This document shows positions 18,752 through 27,362 of a stretch of 42,670 bases of DNA, piece by piece (position 1 is the stretch's first letter; every line of letters begins with the position of its first letter). Source of the DNA: Pseudonocardia humida (GTDB lineage Bacteria > Actinomycetota > Actinomycetes > Mycobacteriales > Pseudonocardiaceae); the NCBI RefSeq assembly GCF_023898865.1, contig NZ_JAGSOV010000021.1:1-42670 (forward strand). The letters run 5' to 3'. Both the position numbers and the translations under genes were made by a program. A model generated the notes under the pieces. That model searched no databases and was not told the origin of the DNA. It saw only the letters and a program-made list of their open reading frames with translations.

Positions 18752-21700
18752 CGAACGACCCTCCCGCTCGTCCGCACGTCGTCGTCGGGGACCGGTCCGC
18801 TGCCGTTGCGGTGCCCGGGCGGGTGGGCCGCGAGGTCGTCGTCGGCGCCGTCGACGCCCGGGTCGACGTCGCCGAGCAGGTCAAACTCCTCGTCGTCGAA
18901 CAGCTCCGCGGAGTACGCCCCGCGACCATCAGGGGTCTCGTGGTGCAGGCCGTTGCCGTTGGGCGCCTCGTCGGGCGGGTCGGCCGGGAGCCGTTCCCGC
19001 CCGGTGGCCGCGGCGCGCGGGACCGCGCGCGGCGGCGCCGACGGCGCCGGCTCGGCCAGCAGGCCGTCCGGGTCGTCCAGCTCGGCGAAGTCGGTCTCCA
19101 GGTCGCCCGCGATGCCGCCCTCGTCGCCGAACTCGGCGAGGTCGAGCGTGACGCCTGCGGGCGGCGCGGTGACCGGCTTGGCGGGTGGCGGCTCGTCGGG
19201 CGCGCGGACCGCCGCCGGCACGTAGGGCGAGGCGGGACCGCGCAGCGAGACGCGGCTGGCGTCCGGGTTGGTGTCCAGCGCCTCCCGGACGTGCTCCAGG
19301 TGCGGGGCCTCCAGGTCGATGCGGATCTTCTCCACCCCGCCGTGCCCGTCGGCGAAGACGAACTGGCGCGGGGTGTCGTCGGGGCGGTCGTCGTGGCGGG
19401 GGCGGGGCGAGAGCGTGCCCAGCATCTGCTCGTAGCCCACCCCGATGGGCACCTTCAGCAGCCGCAGCGCGTCGTTCTGCGCCTCGCCGTCGTCGGTGCG
19501 GCCGACGAACACCGCGTTGACCAGGGAGGCGAAGCCGGACACCCGTAGCAGGTCGCCCGCCAGCTGGGAGGCGAACAGCGCCCGGACGTTGAACTTGCGG
19601 GAGTCGCGGGCGAGCCGGTCGATCAGCACCTTGCCGGTGGGCACCTGGGACAGGAAGTGCGTCTCGTCGAGCGCGACGCCCTTGCGGGTGTTGCGGTCGG
19701 CGTCGTAGATGGTGCGCTGGGTCAGCCAGGAGGCCAGGTTGAGCAGCTCGACGGCCAGCGACTCGCCGTCGGTCCACTCCTCACGCGGGCTGCCCGGTCG
19801 GGGCAGGGTCATCCCCTGCATGGTCAGCACGGTGAGCCGGTAGTCGCGGTCGGCCTGCCACGGGTCGTGCCGGGAGGTGTCCGGGAACAGCAGCGCGGCC
19901 TGCGGCAGCTCGCGGCGCTCGTCCAGGAAGTCGGCCACCACACCGGCGTGGTCCTCGCCCTCCCTGGCGTGCCTGCGCAGCGCGTCGATGACCATGCCGG
20001 GGTGCCGGTCGGACGCGCCGCCCACCTCGCGGACGGCCCGCAGCAGCACGATGCGGGTGTGCGGCAGCCGGGCGACGTCGTAGGGCAGCAGCCCGGACAT
20101 CACGTCGAGCACGAGCCTGCGCCGGGTGGCGCCGGCCAGCGAGCGCTCGCGTCGCCACGCCCGCTCGGCGTCCTCCTCGTCGGCGAAGTGCTCCGGACGC
20201 GGCTCGGCCACGACGCGGTACGGGTTGAGGATGCCGGGCTCGGCCCGCAGCAGGTTGATGTGGCGGGAGAACGGGGCCAGCTCGGGGAGCCGGGTGAGCT
20301 CGGCCAGCGGGCCGGACGGGTCGAGCACCGTCCAGCGCGCGCCGGCGCGCAGCGTCTTGTAGACGACGAGCCCGGTCAGGAACGACTTGCCCGAGCCGAG
20401 GCCGCCGACGATCGCGGTGAGGCCCGAGGCCCGCCGCACCTCCTGGGCCAGCCACGGGTCCCAGGCGACCGGGCGCCGGGTGGCCGTGCACGTCTCGCCG
20501 ATCATGATGCCGCGGCGGTCGCCCACCGAGGCGGTGGCCGCGGGCACCGCCGCGGCGGCCCAGGTGACCGAGCCGCGACGGCGGTAGGCGGTGGAGGCCA
20601 GCGGCTCGCCGGGGATGAACTCGCGCGCGTAGCTGTACTGCGCCTCCGGGTGCTCGATCTGCACCTTCGGCCGGTAGACGTCGAGCACCTGCTGGGCGCG
20701 ACTGATCGCCTCGGCCTCGTCCTTGCCCGAGACGGCGATGCGCCACCAGCCGTAGAGCCGGGAGTTGAGCTGGGTGAGCCCGCTGGTGAGCTCGTCCTCG
20801 ATCTCCAGGACTCGGTCGGCCTGGCGGGCCAGCGACATCGGCGGGTCGAGGTCGTGGTCGTGGGTGTAGTGCCGGATCTGGCTGCGCACCTTGCCCATCT
20901 GGCGCTGCAGCTCCCCGGTGACCTCCTCGGGGCGGCGGACGTAGATGCGGGCCGACCACTCCACGGGGAACGGCAGCCGGTCGGAGTGCTGCATCCACGG
21001 GTCGTCGATCTCCGGGATCCGCAGGCCCTCCATCAGGCCGACCGACAGCACGGCCACGTTGCGGGCCACGGTCTGGGAGCGGATGCGCCCGACGACGCGC
21101 ACGGTGGGCGCGTACGGCTCCTGGTCCATCTCGACGCCGTCGGTGAACTGGGCGAGGTCCTCGGTGTCCCAGCGGGTGACGCCGCCGGGGGCGACCGACA
21201 GCGTGCGCGGGGCGGGCAGCCCGAGCGCGCACGAGCGGTGCATCAGCCAGCCGATGTCGTCGGCAGTGGCCGGGACGGCGTCCAGGCCGCTGCCGGCGAC
21301 CAGCGCGTCGATGTGGCCGACCTCGGAGGCCAGCGCGGCCAGCTCGGCCCGCACGGCGGCCGGCGCGATCCGGCCCAGCACCGGCGCGGCCATGTCCACC
21401 CAGCGGTCGAGCGCGTTGCGACCGGAGACCTCGACGCCGAGGAAGACCTCCTTGTCCGACATCGACAGCCCCATCAGGTGGCGCTGCTCCCCCTCCAGGA
21501 ACGCGTCCCAGCCCAGGGCGCCCGCGACGTCGGGCATCCGGCCCAGCGCGTTGTGGTCGAAGGACTCCGCCCACATGTGCACGGGGTAGGGCCGGGTGGT
21601 CACCCGCAGGTGCAGCCAGCGGCCCTGCAGCTCGCCGAGCTGGGCGGCGATCTGGCGGATCAGGACCTCGCGCTGGGTGTCGCTGCGGAAGCTCCAGGCC

Positions 21701-21933
21701 TGCGCGGCCAGCCGGTACCAGGCCATGACCTGGGTGCCGGTGCGCGTCAGGTGGCCCTCGATGGAGCGCAGTGCGATGTTCGGCTGGTACTTGGGCAGGT
21801 TGGACTCGCCGGCCCGGGACCGGCCCCGCCTGCTGCGGCGGTCGGCCTTGCGCCCGGCCTTCTCGGCATCGCGGGCCGCGGCCTGGGCCGCCTTGGCCGC
21901 CGCCCTCTCCGCCTTCTTGTCAGCCCTGGCCAT
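18748..21933 (-). CDS. VirB4/TraE-like secretion ATPase
   Basis: 1061 residues from ATG 21933, with GGGGAGG 7 nt upstream; an in-frame ATG at 21963 lacks this. A basic Ala/Lys-rich coiled N-terminus (about 1-45) precedes a domain of about 450 residues. The RecA-like ATPase follows with Walker A GGLGSGKS (about 510-517) and Walker B KGVALDETHFLS (about 751-762), then LARDSRKFNVRALFASQLAGDLL as in VirB4/TraC proteins. The C-terminal 150 residues are acidic and disordered. VirB4 ATPases power type IV secretion assembly and transport. This is the best-supported member of the cluster. Its start lies inside the end of the upstream small membrane protein gene (14-nt overlap). Confidence 0.9.
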   Translation of the reverse strand: MARADKKAERAAAKAAQAAARDAEKAGRKADRRSRRGRSRAGESNLPKYQPNIALRSIEGHLTRTGTQVMAWYRLAAQAWSFRSDTQREVLIRQIAAQLGELQGRWLHLRVTTRPYPVHMWAESFDHNALGRMPDVAGALGWDAFLEGEQRHLMGLSMSDKEVFLGVEVSGRNALDRWVDMAAPVLGRIAPAAVRAELAALASEVGHIDALVAGSGLDAVPATADDIGWLMHRSCALGLPAPRTLSVAPGGVTRWDTEDLAQFTDGVEMDQEPYAPTVRVVGRIRSQTVARNVAVLSVGLMEGLRIPEIDDPWMQHSDRLPFPVEWSARIYVRRPEEVTGELQRQMGKVRSQIRHYTHDHDLDPPMSLARQADRVLEIEDELTSGLTQLNSRLYGWWRIAVSGKDEAEAISRAQQVLDVYRPKVQIEHPEAQYSYAREFIPGEPLASTAYRRRGSVTWAAAAVPAATASVGDRRGIMIGETCTATRRPVAWDPWLAQEVRRASGLTAIVGGLGSGKSFLTGLVVYKTLRAGARWTVLDPSGPLAELTRLPELAPFSRHINLLRAEPGILNPYRVVAEPRPEHFADEEDAERAWRRERSLAGATRRRLVLDVMSGLLPYDVARLPHTRIVLLRAVREVGGASDRHPGMVIDALRRHAREGEDHAGVVADFLDERRELPQAALLFPDTSRHDPWQADRDYRLTVLTMQGMTLPRPGSPREEWTDGESLAVELLNLASWLTQRTIYDADRNTRKGVALDETHFLSQVPTGKVLIDRLARDSRKFNVRALFASQLAGDLLRVSGFASLVNAVFVGRTDDGEAQNDALRLLKVPIGVGYEQMLGTLSPRPRHDDRPDDTPRQFVFADGHGGVEKIRIDLEAPHLEHVREALDTNPDASRVSLRGPASPYVPAAVRAPDEPPPAKPVTAPPAGVTLDLAEFGDEGGIAGDLETDFAELDDPDGLLAEPAPSAPPRAVPRAAATGRERLPADPPDEAPNGNGLHHETPDGRGAYSAELFDDEEFDLLGDVDPGVDGADDDLAAHPPGHRNGSGPVPDDDVRTSGRVVR

Positions 21934-22408
21934 GGCCCTGCCTCCCCGGACGGCCGGCGGCACGCCGACCGGTGTTCGCGGGACGGTTGTGGCCGGCGCG
22001 CACCGGCGCCTGGGCGGTGTGCACCGCGGCGCGGCGGGTCGTCCGCGGCCGCACGGCCGGGCCCTTGCGCACGTGGGCCGTCCGCACCGGTCCGCCGGTG
22101 CCCGCGGTGCGCCGCCGCGGCCCGGTGATCTCCTTGCGGAACAGGGCGACGACCTGGCCGAGGGGGCGCTCGTAGTCGATGCGGTGGCCGAGGAACCGGG
22201 TGATGAGCACGGTGATGATGAGCGCCCACGCGACGGAGAAGAAGTCGAGCCCGATGCCGATCCGCCGCTGCACGAACATCACCGCGATCATGACCAGCAG
22301 GCCGAGCCCGTAGCTGACGTATCGCGCGCGCCACGGGAACGTGGCCCGAGGGGGGCCCAACCACACGGCGTCGACGCGGTAGACCTCGTCGTCGGTCCGA
22401 ACGAGCAC
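21920..22408 (-). CDS. Small membrane protein, VirB3/PrgI-like
   Basis: 162 residues from GTG 22408, 4 nt after the preceding stop. The N-terminal segment (DDEVYRVDAVWLGPPRATFPWRARY) is followed by two close membrane helices (about 37-55 and 62-85) and the segment HRIDYERPLGQVVALFRKEITGP. The C-terminus is basic, Arg/Pro-rich and disordered. Two helices plus a position directly before a VirB4 ATPase match VirB3/PrgI components, but no sequence motif proves it. Confidence 0.72.
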   Translation of the reverse strand: MLVRTDDEVYRVDAVWLGPPRATFPWRARYVSYGLGLLVMIAVMFVQRRIGIGLDFFSVAWALIITVLITRFLGHRIDYERPLGQVVALFRKEITGPRRRTAGTGGPVRTAHVRKGPAVRPRTTRRAAVHTAQAPVRAGHNRPANTGRRAAGRPGRQGHGQG

Positions 22409-22412
22409 CCCG

Positions 22413-22673
22413 TCACCCGATGAGCAGGCCGGCGAGGAAGTTGCCGATCACCGGCCCCTGCCCGGAGACCGCGATGCCCAGGGCGATGAGCCCGACGACG
22501 AGCCCGACGCTGCGCCGGGCCACGCCGGCGTTGTCACCACGACCGCCGATCCAGAGCAGGATGATGGCGATCCCGAGCAGGACGAGCGGGACGACGTTGT
22601 CCGTTATCCAACCCTGGATCCCCCCGGTGCTCAGGCCCTGCGCGTAGAGCGCAACGGCCCCGGGTCCCGTCAT
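22413..22673 (-). CDS. Small two-helix membrane protein, VirB2/TrbC-like
   Basis: 86 residues. GAGGAG lies about 8 nt before ATG 22673. Two hydrophobic helices (VVPLVLLGIAIILLWIGG and SVGLVVGLIALGIAVSG) are separated by a short basic loop (RGDNAGVARR), and the chain ends GNFLAGLLIG. This size and topology fit a VirB2/TrbC-type pilin-like subunit. First gene of the six-gene operon. Confidence 0.72.
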   Translation of the reverse strand: MTGPGAVALYAQGLSTGGIQGWITDNVVPLVLLGIAIILLWIGGRGDNAGVARRSVGLVVGLIALGIAVSGQGPVIGNFLAGLLIG

Positions 22674-23133
22674 GACGGCTCCTCCTCAAGGGCGTCCAGC
22701 CCGAGGCGCGGCCAATGACCCGACCCTCGGGAGCTGGGCACCCGCCTGGTCGACTCGGCCCGATCCGGTTCCGAGTAGAACATGCTGACCAGTGGGAGCA
22801 TAGACGGTCGGCAGGGTGGCCGCCCGCACGGCAGACAGCCTGCGGTAGTCCTCGTGCACAGTCCCGGCCGACGGGGTGAATCGATTCGCGCACAACCCGC
22901 TCGGGCGGCTCCACGAACTGGACCGATTGAGTGACCTACGCCGCTGCGCAGCGTGCGCTGTTACCTCTATGACAGGTTATCGTGCCCCGAGCGAGTCGAA
23001 GTTACCGGCAAGTAGGCCGGGGTACGCGCGAGCCGGACCCACCACCGGCTCGCCGCTCGAGGGGCGGCCACACCGCCCACCGGGCATCCGTGCACCGCCA
23101 CCGGCGGCGCGAGCATTGGGAGGGGGACGCCCC
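22674..23133. other. Divergent intergenic region
   Basis: 460 nt between the secretion-like operon and the Fe-S oxidoreductase gene. No gene is supported. A TATGCT hexamer on the minus strand (22798-22803) could be a -10 for the operon. An AT-richer patch around 22960-22982 may hold the promoter of the plus-strand gene. Neither has a good -35. Confidence 0.45.
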
Positions 23134-25560
23134 GTGGTTGTGAGATTGGTCATCGGCCTGGCGCTGACCGTGATAGCGCTGGCCTTCGCCGGGCGCCGGG
23201 CGTTCCAGATCTACAAGTTGCTCAAGTCGGGGCAACCGGCCCACGACCGGTCCGACGACATGGGCCGCAGGCTGCGCACGCAGCTGACCGAGGTGTTCGG
23301 CCAGCGCAGGCTGCTGAAGTGGTCGGTGCCGGGCGCCGCGCACTTCTTCACGTTCTGGGCGTTCGTCATCCTGGCCACCGTCTACCTGGAGGCCTACGGG
23401 GCGCTGTTCGACCCGGACTTCCACATCCCGCTGGTCGGGCGGTGGCCGGTGCTCGGGTTCCTGCAGGACACCATCGCCATGCTCTGCCTGCTCTCGCTGG
23501 GCGTATTCGCCGTCATCCGGATCCGCAACGCCCCGGAGCACAAGGCCCGGGCCAGCCGGTTCTACGGCAGCCACACCGGGGGCGCCTGGTTGATCCTGTT
23601 CATGATCTTCAACGTGCTGTGGACGCTGTTCTTCTTCCGGGCCGCGTCCTCCGCGCTGGGCGTGTTCCCCTACGAGTCCGGGGCGTGGGCCTCGATCTCG
23701 CTCGGCACCCTCTTCGAGGGGATGTCCGAACCGGTCCTGGAGGTCGTGGAGAGCATCGGGCTGCTGCTGCACATCGGCGTGATGCTGGTCTTCCTGATCG
23801 TCATCGCCTACAGCAAGCACCTGCACATCGTCACCGCGCCGATCAACGTCTCGGCCAAGCGCTACCCGAAGGCCCTCGGTCCGCTGCCCGTCATGACCTC
23901 CGGCGGGAAGCCGATCGACTTCGAGGATCCCGGCGAGGACGACGTCTTCGGCCGCGGCAAGATCGAGGACTTCACCTGGAAGGGCATGCTCGACTTCGCG
24001 ACCTGCACCGAGTGCGGTCGCTGCCAGAGCCAGTGCCCGGCCTGGAACACCGGCAAGCCGCTCTCGCCCAAGCTCGTGATCATGGACCTGCGTGACCACC
24101 TGATGGCGAAGGCCCCCTACATCCTCGGCGACAAGGACATGCCGGACGAAGGGGCGATCGACTTCTCCGCCGGGTTCTCCGACAACCGCGTGCACGGCGT
24201 GCCCGAGTCCGGGTTCGAGCGGGTGCACGGCTCCGGGCCCGAGCAGGCGGCCCGGCCGCTGGTCGGCACCCTGGAGCAGGGCGGCGTCATCGACCCCGAC
24301 GTGCTGTGGTCGTGCACCACCTGCGGCGCGTGCGTGGAGCAGTGCCCGGTCGACATCGAGCACGTCGACCACATCGTCGACATGCGCCGCCACCAGGTGC
24401 TGATCGAGTCGGAGTTCCCCTCCGAGCTGGGCGTGCTGTTCAAGAACCTGGAGAACAAGGGCAACCCCTGGGGCCAGAACGCCCGCGACCGGATGGCCTG
24501 GACCAAGAACCTCGACTTCGAGGTCCCGGTGTTCGACGGTGAGCTCTCCGCCGAGACCGAGTACCTGTTCTGGATCGGCTGTGCTGGCGCCTTCGACGAC
24601 AACGCCAAGAAGACGGTGCGGGCCACCGCCGAGCTGCTGCACCGGGCCGGCGTCGGCTACGTCGTGCTGGGGCCCGAGGAGACCTGCACCGGCGACCCGG
24701 CCCGCCGCTCGGGCAACGAGTTCCTGTTCCAGATGCTGGCGCAGCAGAACGTGGAGGTGCTCAACGCGGTCTTCGAAGGCCGCGAGCCGGGCACCCGCAA
24801 GATCGTCACCACCTGTCCGCACTGCCTGAACACGCTGGGTCGGGAGTACCCCCAGCTCGACGGGCAGTACGAGGTGGTGCACCACACGCAGCTGCTGAAC
24901 AAGCTGGTCCGCGAGGGCAAGCTGGTCCCGGTGGCCACCCCCGACGGCGGGATCGACGTCACCTACCACGACCCCTGCTACCTGGGCCGGCACAACGAGA
25001 TCTACGAGGAGCCCCGCGAGCTGGTGGGCGCGGCGGGCGTGAAGCTCACCGAGATGCCCCGCCACGCCGACCGGTCCTTCTGCTGCGGCGCGGGCGGCGC
25101 CCGCATGTGGATGGAGGAGAAGATCGGCAAGCGGGTGAACCTGGAGCGCGTGGACGAGGCGCTGGGCACCGGGGCGGAGAAGATCGCCACCGGCTGCCCG
25201 TTCTGCCGCGTCATGTTCTCCGACGGGCTCACCCAGCGCCAGAGCGAGGACCAGGGCGCCGGCGTCGAGATCCTGGACGTCTCGCAGATGCTGCTGGCCT
25301 CGGTCAAGCGGGGCGACGCCGCGGCGAACGGGTCCGCCGGCGCCGAGGTCGACGCCGAAGGGGCCGGTGCTCCGCACACGGCGGACACGACGCCTTCCAG
25401 CGGCACGCAGGCCAACGGGCCGGGCGACGAGTCGGCGGTCACGGCGGACGCCGATGGCGACGTCTCGGTCGGCGGTGGCGGGAGCACGGGCGGGGGCGAG
25501 CCGAAGGGCGCCAAGCCCGAGGGCAGCACCTCGCAGGACGAGCGCTCCGGCGGGGACTGA
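23134..25560 (+). CDS. Membrane-bound HdrD-like Fe-S oxidoreductase
   Basis: 808 residues from GTG 23134, with GGGAGGGGGA just upstream; a GTG at 23140 is also possible. About five N-terminal membrane helices (to about residue 235) resemble a NarI/HdrE-type haem domain. Two 4Fe-4S motifs follow, CTECGRCQSQCP (about 288) and CTTCGACVEQCP (about 393). Two CCG domains come next: CTGDPARRSGNE with TCPHCLN, and CCGAGGARMWMEE (about 649) with TGCPFC. The last 75 residues are an acidic Gly/Ala-rich tail. This is the architecture of the mycobacterial iron-sulfur reductase Rv0338c. It likely exchanges electrons with the menaquinone pool; the soluble partner is unknown. A strong terminator follows. Confidence 0.9.
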   Translation: MVVRLVIGLALTVIALAFAGRRAFQIYKLLKSGQPAHDRSDDMGRRLRTQLTEVFGQRRLLKWSVPGAAHFFTFWAFVILATVYLEAYGALFDPDFHIPLVGRWPVLGFLQDTIAMLCLLSLGVFAVIRIRNAPEHKARASRFYGSHTGGAWLILFMIFNVLWTLFFFRAASSALGVFPYESGAWASISLGTLFEGMSEPVLEVVESIGLLLHIGVMLVFLIVIAYSKHLHIVTAPINVSAKRYPKALGPLPVMTSGGKPIDFEDPGEDDVFGRGKIEDFTWKGMLDFATCTECGRCQSQCPAWNTGKPLSPKLVIMDLRDHLMAKAPYILGDKDMPDEGAIDFSAGFSDNRVHGVPESGFERVHGSGPEQAARPLVGTLEQGGVIDPDVLWSCTTCGACVEQCPVDIEHVDHIVDMRRHQVLIESEFPSELGVLFKNLENKGNPWGQNARDRMAWTKNLDFEVPVFDGELSAETEYLFWIGCAGAFDDNAKKTVRATAELLHRAGVGYVVLGPEETCTGDPARRSGNEFLFQMLAQQNVEVLNAVFEGREPGTRKIVTTCPHCLNTLGREYPQLDGQYEVVHHTQLLNKLVREGKLVPVATPDGGIDVTYHDPCYLGRHNEIYEEPRELVGAAGVKLTEMPRHADRSFCCGAGGARMWMEEKIGKRVNLERVDEALGTGAEKIATGCPFCRVMFSDGLTQRQSEDQGAGVEILDVSQMLLASVKRGDAAANGSAGAEVDAEGAGAPHTADTTPSSGTQANGPGDESAVTADADGDVSVGGGGSTGGGEPKGAKPEGSTSQDERSGGD

Positions 25561-25569
25561 GCGGTCACC

Positions 25570-25607
25570 AGGGGCAGCTGCCGGTCGTGCGACCGGCAGC
25601 TGCCCCT
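25570..25607. terminator. Strong hairpin terminator after the Fe-S oxidoreductase
   Basis: A perfect 18-bp stem (AGGGGCAGCTGCCGGTCG and its complement) with a 2-nt nominal loop, beginning 10 nt after the stop codon. It lies between convergent genes and may act in both directions. Confidence 0.85.
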
Positions 25608-25653
25608 TCGAGCATGCGTTCGCAGCGCGGTTGCGCAGCCCTACTCGGCTGGA

Positions 25654-26556
25654 TCAGCAGGCGCGGAAGGCCGAGACCACGAACCTGCCGGGCGCGATCT
25701 CGGTGATGCTCAGCCTGCCCAGTTGAGGTCCGGGCGGTGCTCCGCTGCCCCACGTCATCGCGCAGGCGTCGACCTCAGCCCCGCTGCCGGCTGATCGGAT
25801 CTTCGGGGCATCGGCGCGGTTGTAGCGGTTCCGGTCGGTCACCTGCGATGCGAGCTCGGCCACGGCGGCAGGGCAATCGGGTTGACCCACCGAGGCGGCG
25901 AAGGGAGCGAGAGCGCCGTCGCCCAGCAGGTTGTCGCAGATCGCTCCCGGGCTGTTGGCGGCGATCCGGCTCAAGATCGTCGGTAGCACCGCATCAACGT
26001 TCCGAGCGCCCTGGTTGGCCTTGCCGATCTGGTTCTCGATCGCCGCTTCCTGGGCCTGCACCTGCTGCTCCTGGACCCGCGTCACCGCGAACCCGATCCC
26101 GGAGGCCAGGCACATCACCGCGCCGACCGCGGCCAGCCGCCACCACGGCAGCTGGGCGAGCCCGGCCAGCAGCACGCCGATGCTGGCCGCCAGCGCCCAG
26201 TCCCACGGCCCGGTACTGAGCATCAGCCCCGCCACGACCACCAGGCCCGCGAGGTGCAGGTCCCAGTTGCGCAGGAGCTTGTCCAGCCGCAGCAGCCGCA
26301 GCAGGACCATCACCCCGACGCCGGCCAGCCAGGGGATCCACGACCAGCCCGAGAACGGCCAGAGCAGCAGGGCGGCGGCCGCGATGACGAGCCCGGCGGC
26401 GCCGCGGGGGGAGCGGGTGAACCGCTTCCAGCTGAACCGGGGGCCCGGGGCGGGCGCCGGGGGCGGGCCGCCCGACGGGTGCACGGGCGCCGGCGGCGGC
26501 CCGTCGGGGCGCACGGCCGGCGGTCGCGGCGGCGGATCGGCGGGTCGCGGTTCCAT
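25654..26556 (-). CDS. Membrane protein of unknown function
   Basis: 300 residues. The Pro-rich cytoplasmic N-terminus (about 1-45) is followed by four or five helices (about 52-160) containing Trp-rich segments (PFSGWSWIPWLAGVG). The C-terminal domain of about 130 residues begins with a Gln-rich helix (VQEQQVQAQEAAIENQIGKANQGA) and has several Cys (AICDNLL, QPDCPA, VDACAMTW, terminal FRAC). I do not recognise a family. It converges on the Fe-S oxidoreductase gene across the terminator and has no obvious partner. Confidence 0.75.
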   Translation of the reverse strand: MEPRPADPPPRPPAVRPDGPPPAPVHPSGGPPPAPAPGPRFSWKRFTRSPRGAAGLVIAAAALLLWPFSGWSWIPWLAGVGVMVLLRLLRLDKLLRNWDLHLAGLVVVAGLMLSTGPWDWALAASIGVLLAGLAQLPWWRLAAVGAVMCLASGIGFAVTRVQEQQVQAQEAAIENQIGKANQGARNVDAVLPTILSRIAANSPGAICDNLLGDGALAPFAASVGQPDCPAAVAELASQVTDRNRYNRADAPKIRSAGSGAEVDACAMTWGSGAPPGPQLGRLSITEIAPGRFVVSAFRAC

Positions 26557-26613
26557 CGCGGCCCGAGGATAGTGCGCGGACGGGCGAGTGGGATCCGCCG
26601 TCGGTGGTGGCGG

Positions 26614-27225
26614 CTACAGCCACCCGTGGTCGCGGGCCATCCGGACGGCCTCGGACCGGCTGCCCGCGCCGAGCTTCTGCATCGCCGAGGACAGGTAGTT
26701 GCGCACGGTGCCGGGGGACAGGTGCACGCGGCGGGCGATGTCGGCGGCCGTCCCGGCGGCGTCCACGCTGCGCAGCACGTCGAGCTCGCGGTCGGTCAGC
26801 GGGCAGTCCTCCGCGGTCAGCGCGGTCATGGCCAGGTCGGGGTCGACGTAGCGGCCGCCGCCGTGGACCCGCCGGATGACGTCGGCCAGCACCGACGCCG
26901 AGGCGCTCTTGGTGATGAACGCGGCGGCCCCGGCGGCCAGCGCGCGGCGCAGCACGCCGGGCCGGGCGTGCCGGGTGAGGATCACGCACCGGGTCCCGGG
27001 CACGTTGGCCGCGACCCACTGGGCCACCTCGGCGCCGTCCATCCCGGGCATCTCCACGTCCAGCACGGCGATGTCGGGCCGGTGCGCGCGGACGGCCGCG
27101 ACGGCCTCGTCGCCGGTGCCGGCCTCGGCGACCACCTCGATGTCGGGCTCCAGGCCGAGCAGCGCGCCGACCGCTCCCCTGGTCAGCGACTCGTCGTCGG
27201 CCAGGACCAGGCGGATGGGGGCCAC
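26614..27225 (-). CDS. NarL/DesR-type response regulator
   Basis: 203 residues from GTG 27225. I prefer this start because a TAGCGT hexamer (27238-27233) sits 7 nt upstream, the leaderless pattern; GTG 27234 would fall inside the hexamer. The receiver domain has acidic ADDES, the phospho-acceptor Asp in AVLDVEMPGMDG and the Lys in FITKSAS. The C-terminal LuxR-type HTH reads CPLTDRELDVLRSVDAAGTAADIARRVHLSPGTVRNYLSSAMQKLGA. Its partner is probably the histidine kinase at 28997-30190. Divergent to the lipoprotein hydrolase, with the shared palindrome 43 nt upstream of the start. Confidence 0.92.
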   Translation of the reverse strand: MAPIRLVLADDESLTRGAVGALLGLEPDIEVVAEAGTGDEAVAAVRAHRPDIAVLDVEMPGMDGAEVAQWVAANVPGTRCVILTRHARPGVLRRALAAGAAAFITKSASASVLADVIRRVHGGGRYVDPDLAMTALTAEDCPLTDRELDVLRSVDAAGTAADIARRVHLSPGTVRNYLSSAMQKLGAGSRSEAVRMARDHGWL

Positions 27226-27232
27226 AGGCGGC

Positions 27233-27238
27233 ACGCTA
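27233..27238 (-). promoter_or_regulatory. -10 of a leaderless response-regulator transcript
   Basis: TAGCGT on the minus strand lies 7 nt before GTG 27225. The shared palindrome begins 30 nt further upstream. Confidence 0.5.
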
Positions 27239-27267
27239 GCCCACCCGGGTCGCTCGCACGTCGCCCC

Positions 27268-27281
27268 ATGACAGGTGTCAT
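27268..27281. promoter_or_regulatory. Shared palindromic operator, copy 1
   Basis: ATGACA-GG-TGTCAT in the divergent region between response regulator and hydrolase. The same palindrome (ATGACA-GC-TGTCAT) occurs at 30233-30246 between kinase and exporter. Each begins exactly 43 nt before the proposed leaderless GTG (27225 and 30190). Confidence 0.75.
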
Positions 27282-27296
27282 GCCACGTGGGGCGGC

Positions 27297-27332
27297 GTGT
27301 CAGGTCGGTCGGTGATCGCCGGGCACTACTGG
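27297..27332 (+). promoter_or_regulatory. Conserved promoter block, copy 1
   Basis: A GTGTCAG half-site (27297-27303) is followed 12 nt from its start by a 24-nt block (27309-27332, beginning TCGGTGATCGCC and ending CACTACTGG). This block is identical to 30275-30298, where a GTGTCAG has the same 12-nt offset. It probably contains the hydrolase promoter, but I cannot assign -35/-10 confidently. Confidence 0.65.
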
Positions 27333-27362
27333 TCGCCGCCCGGGTGCGGGAGCCTCGGGGGC

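Noticed and set aside
15255..18929. 1224-codon open frame overlapping the VirB6- and VirB8-like genes
   Set aside because: Off-frame shadow of the real minus-strand genes, with Arg/Pro/Gly-rich low-complexity translation.
22686..22895. 69-codon minus-strand frame upstream of the secretion-like operon
   Set aside because: No domain, no ribosome site, and it occupies the expected promoter region.
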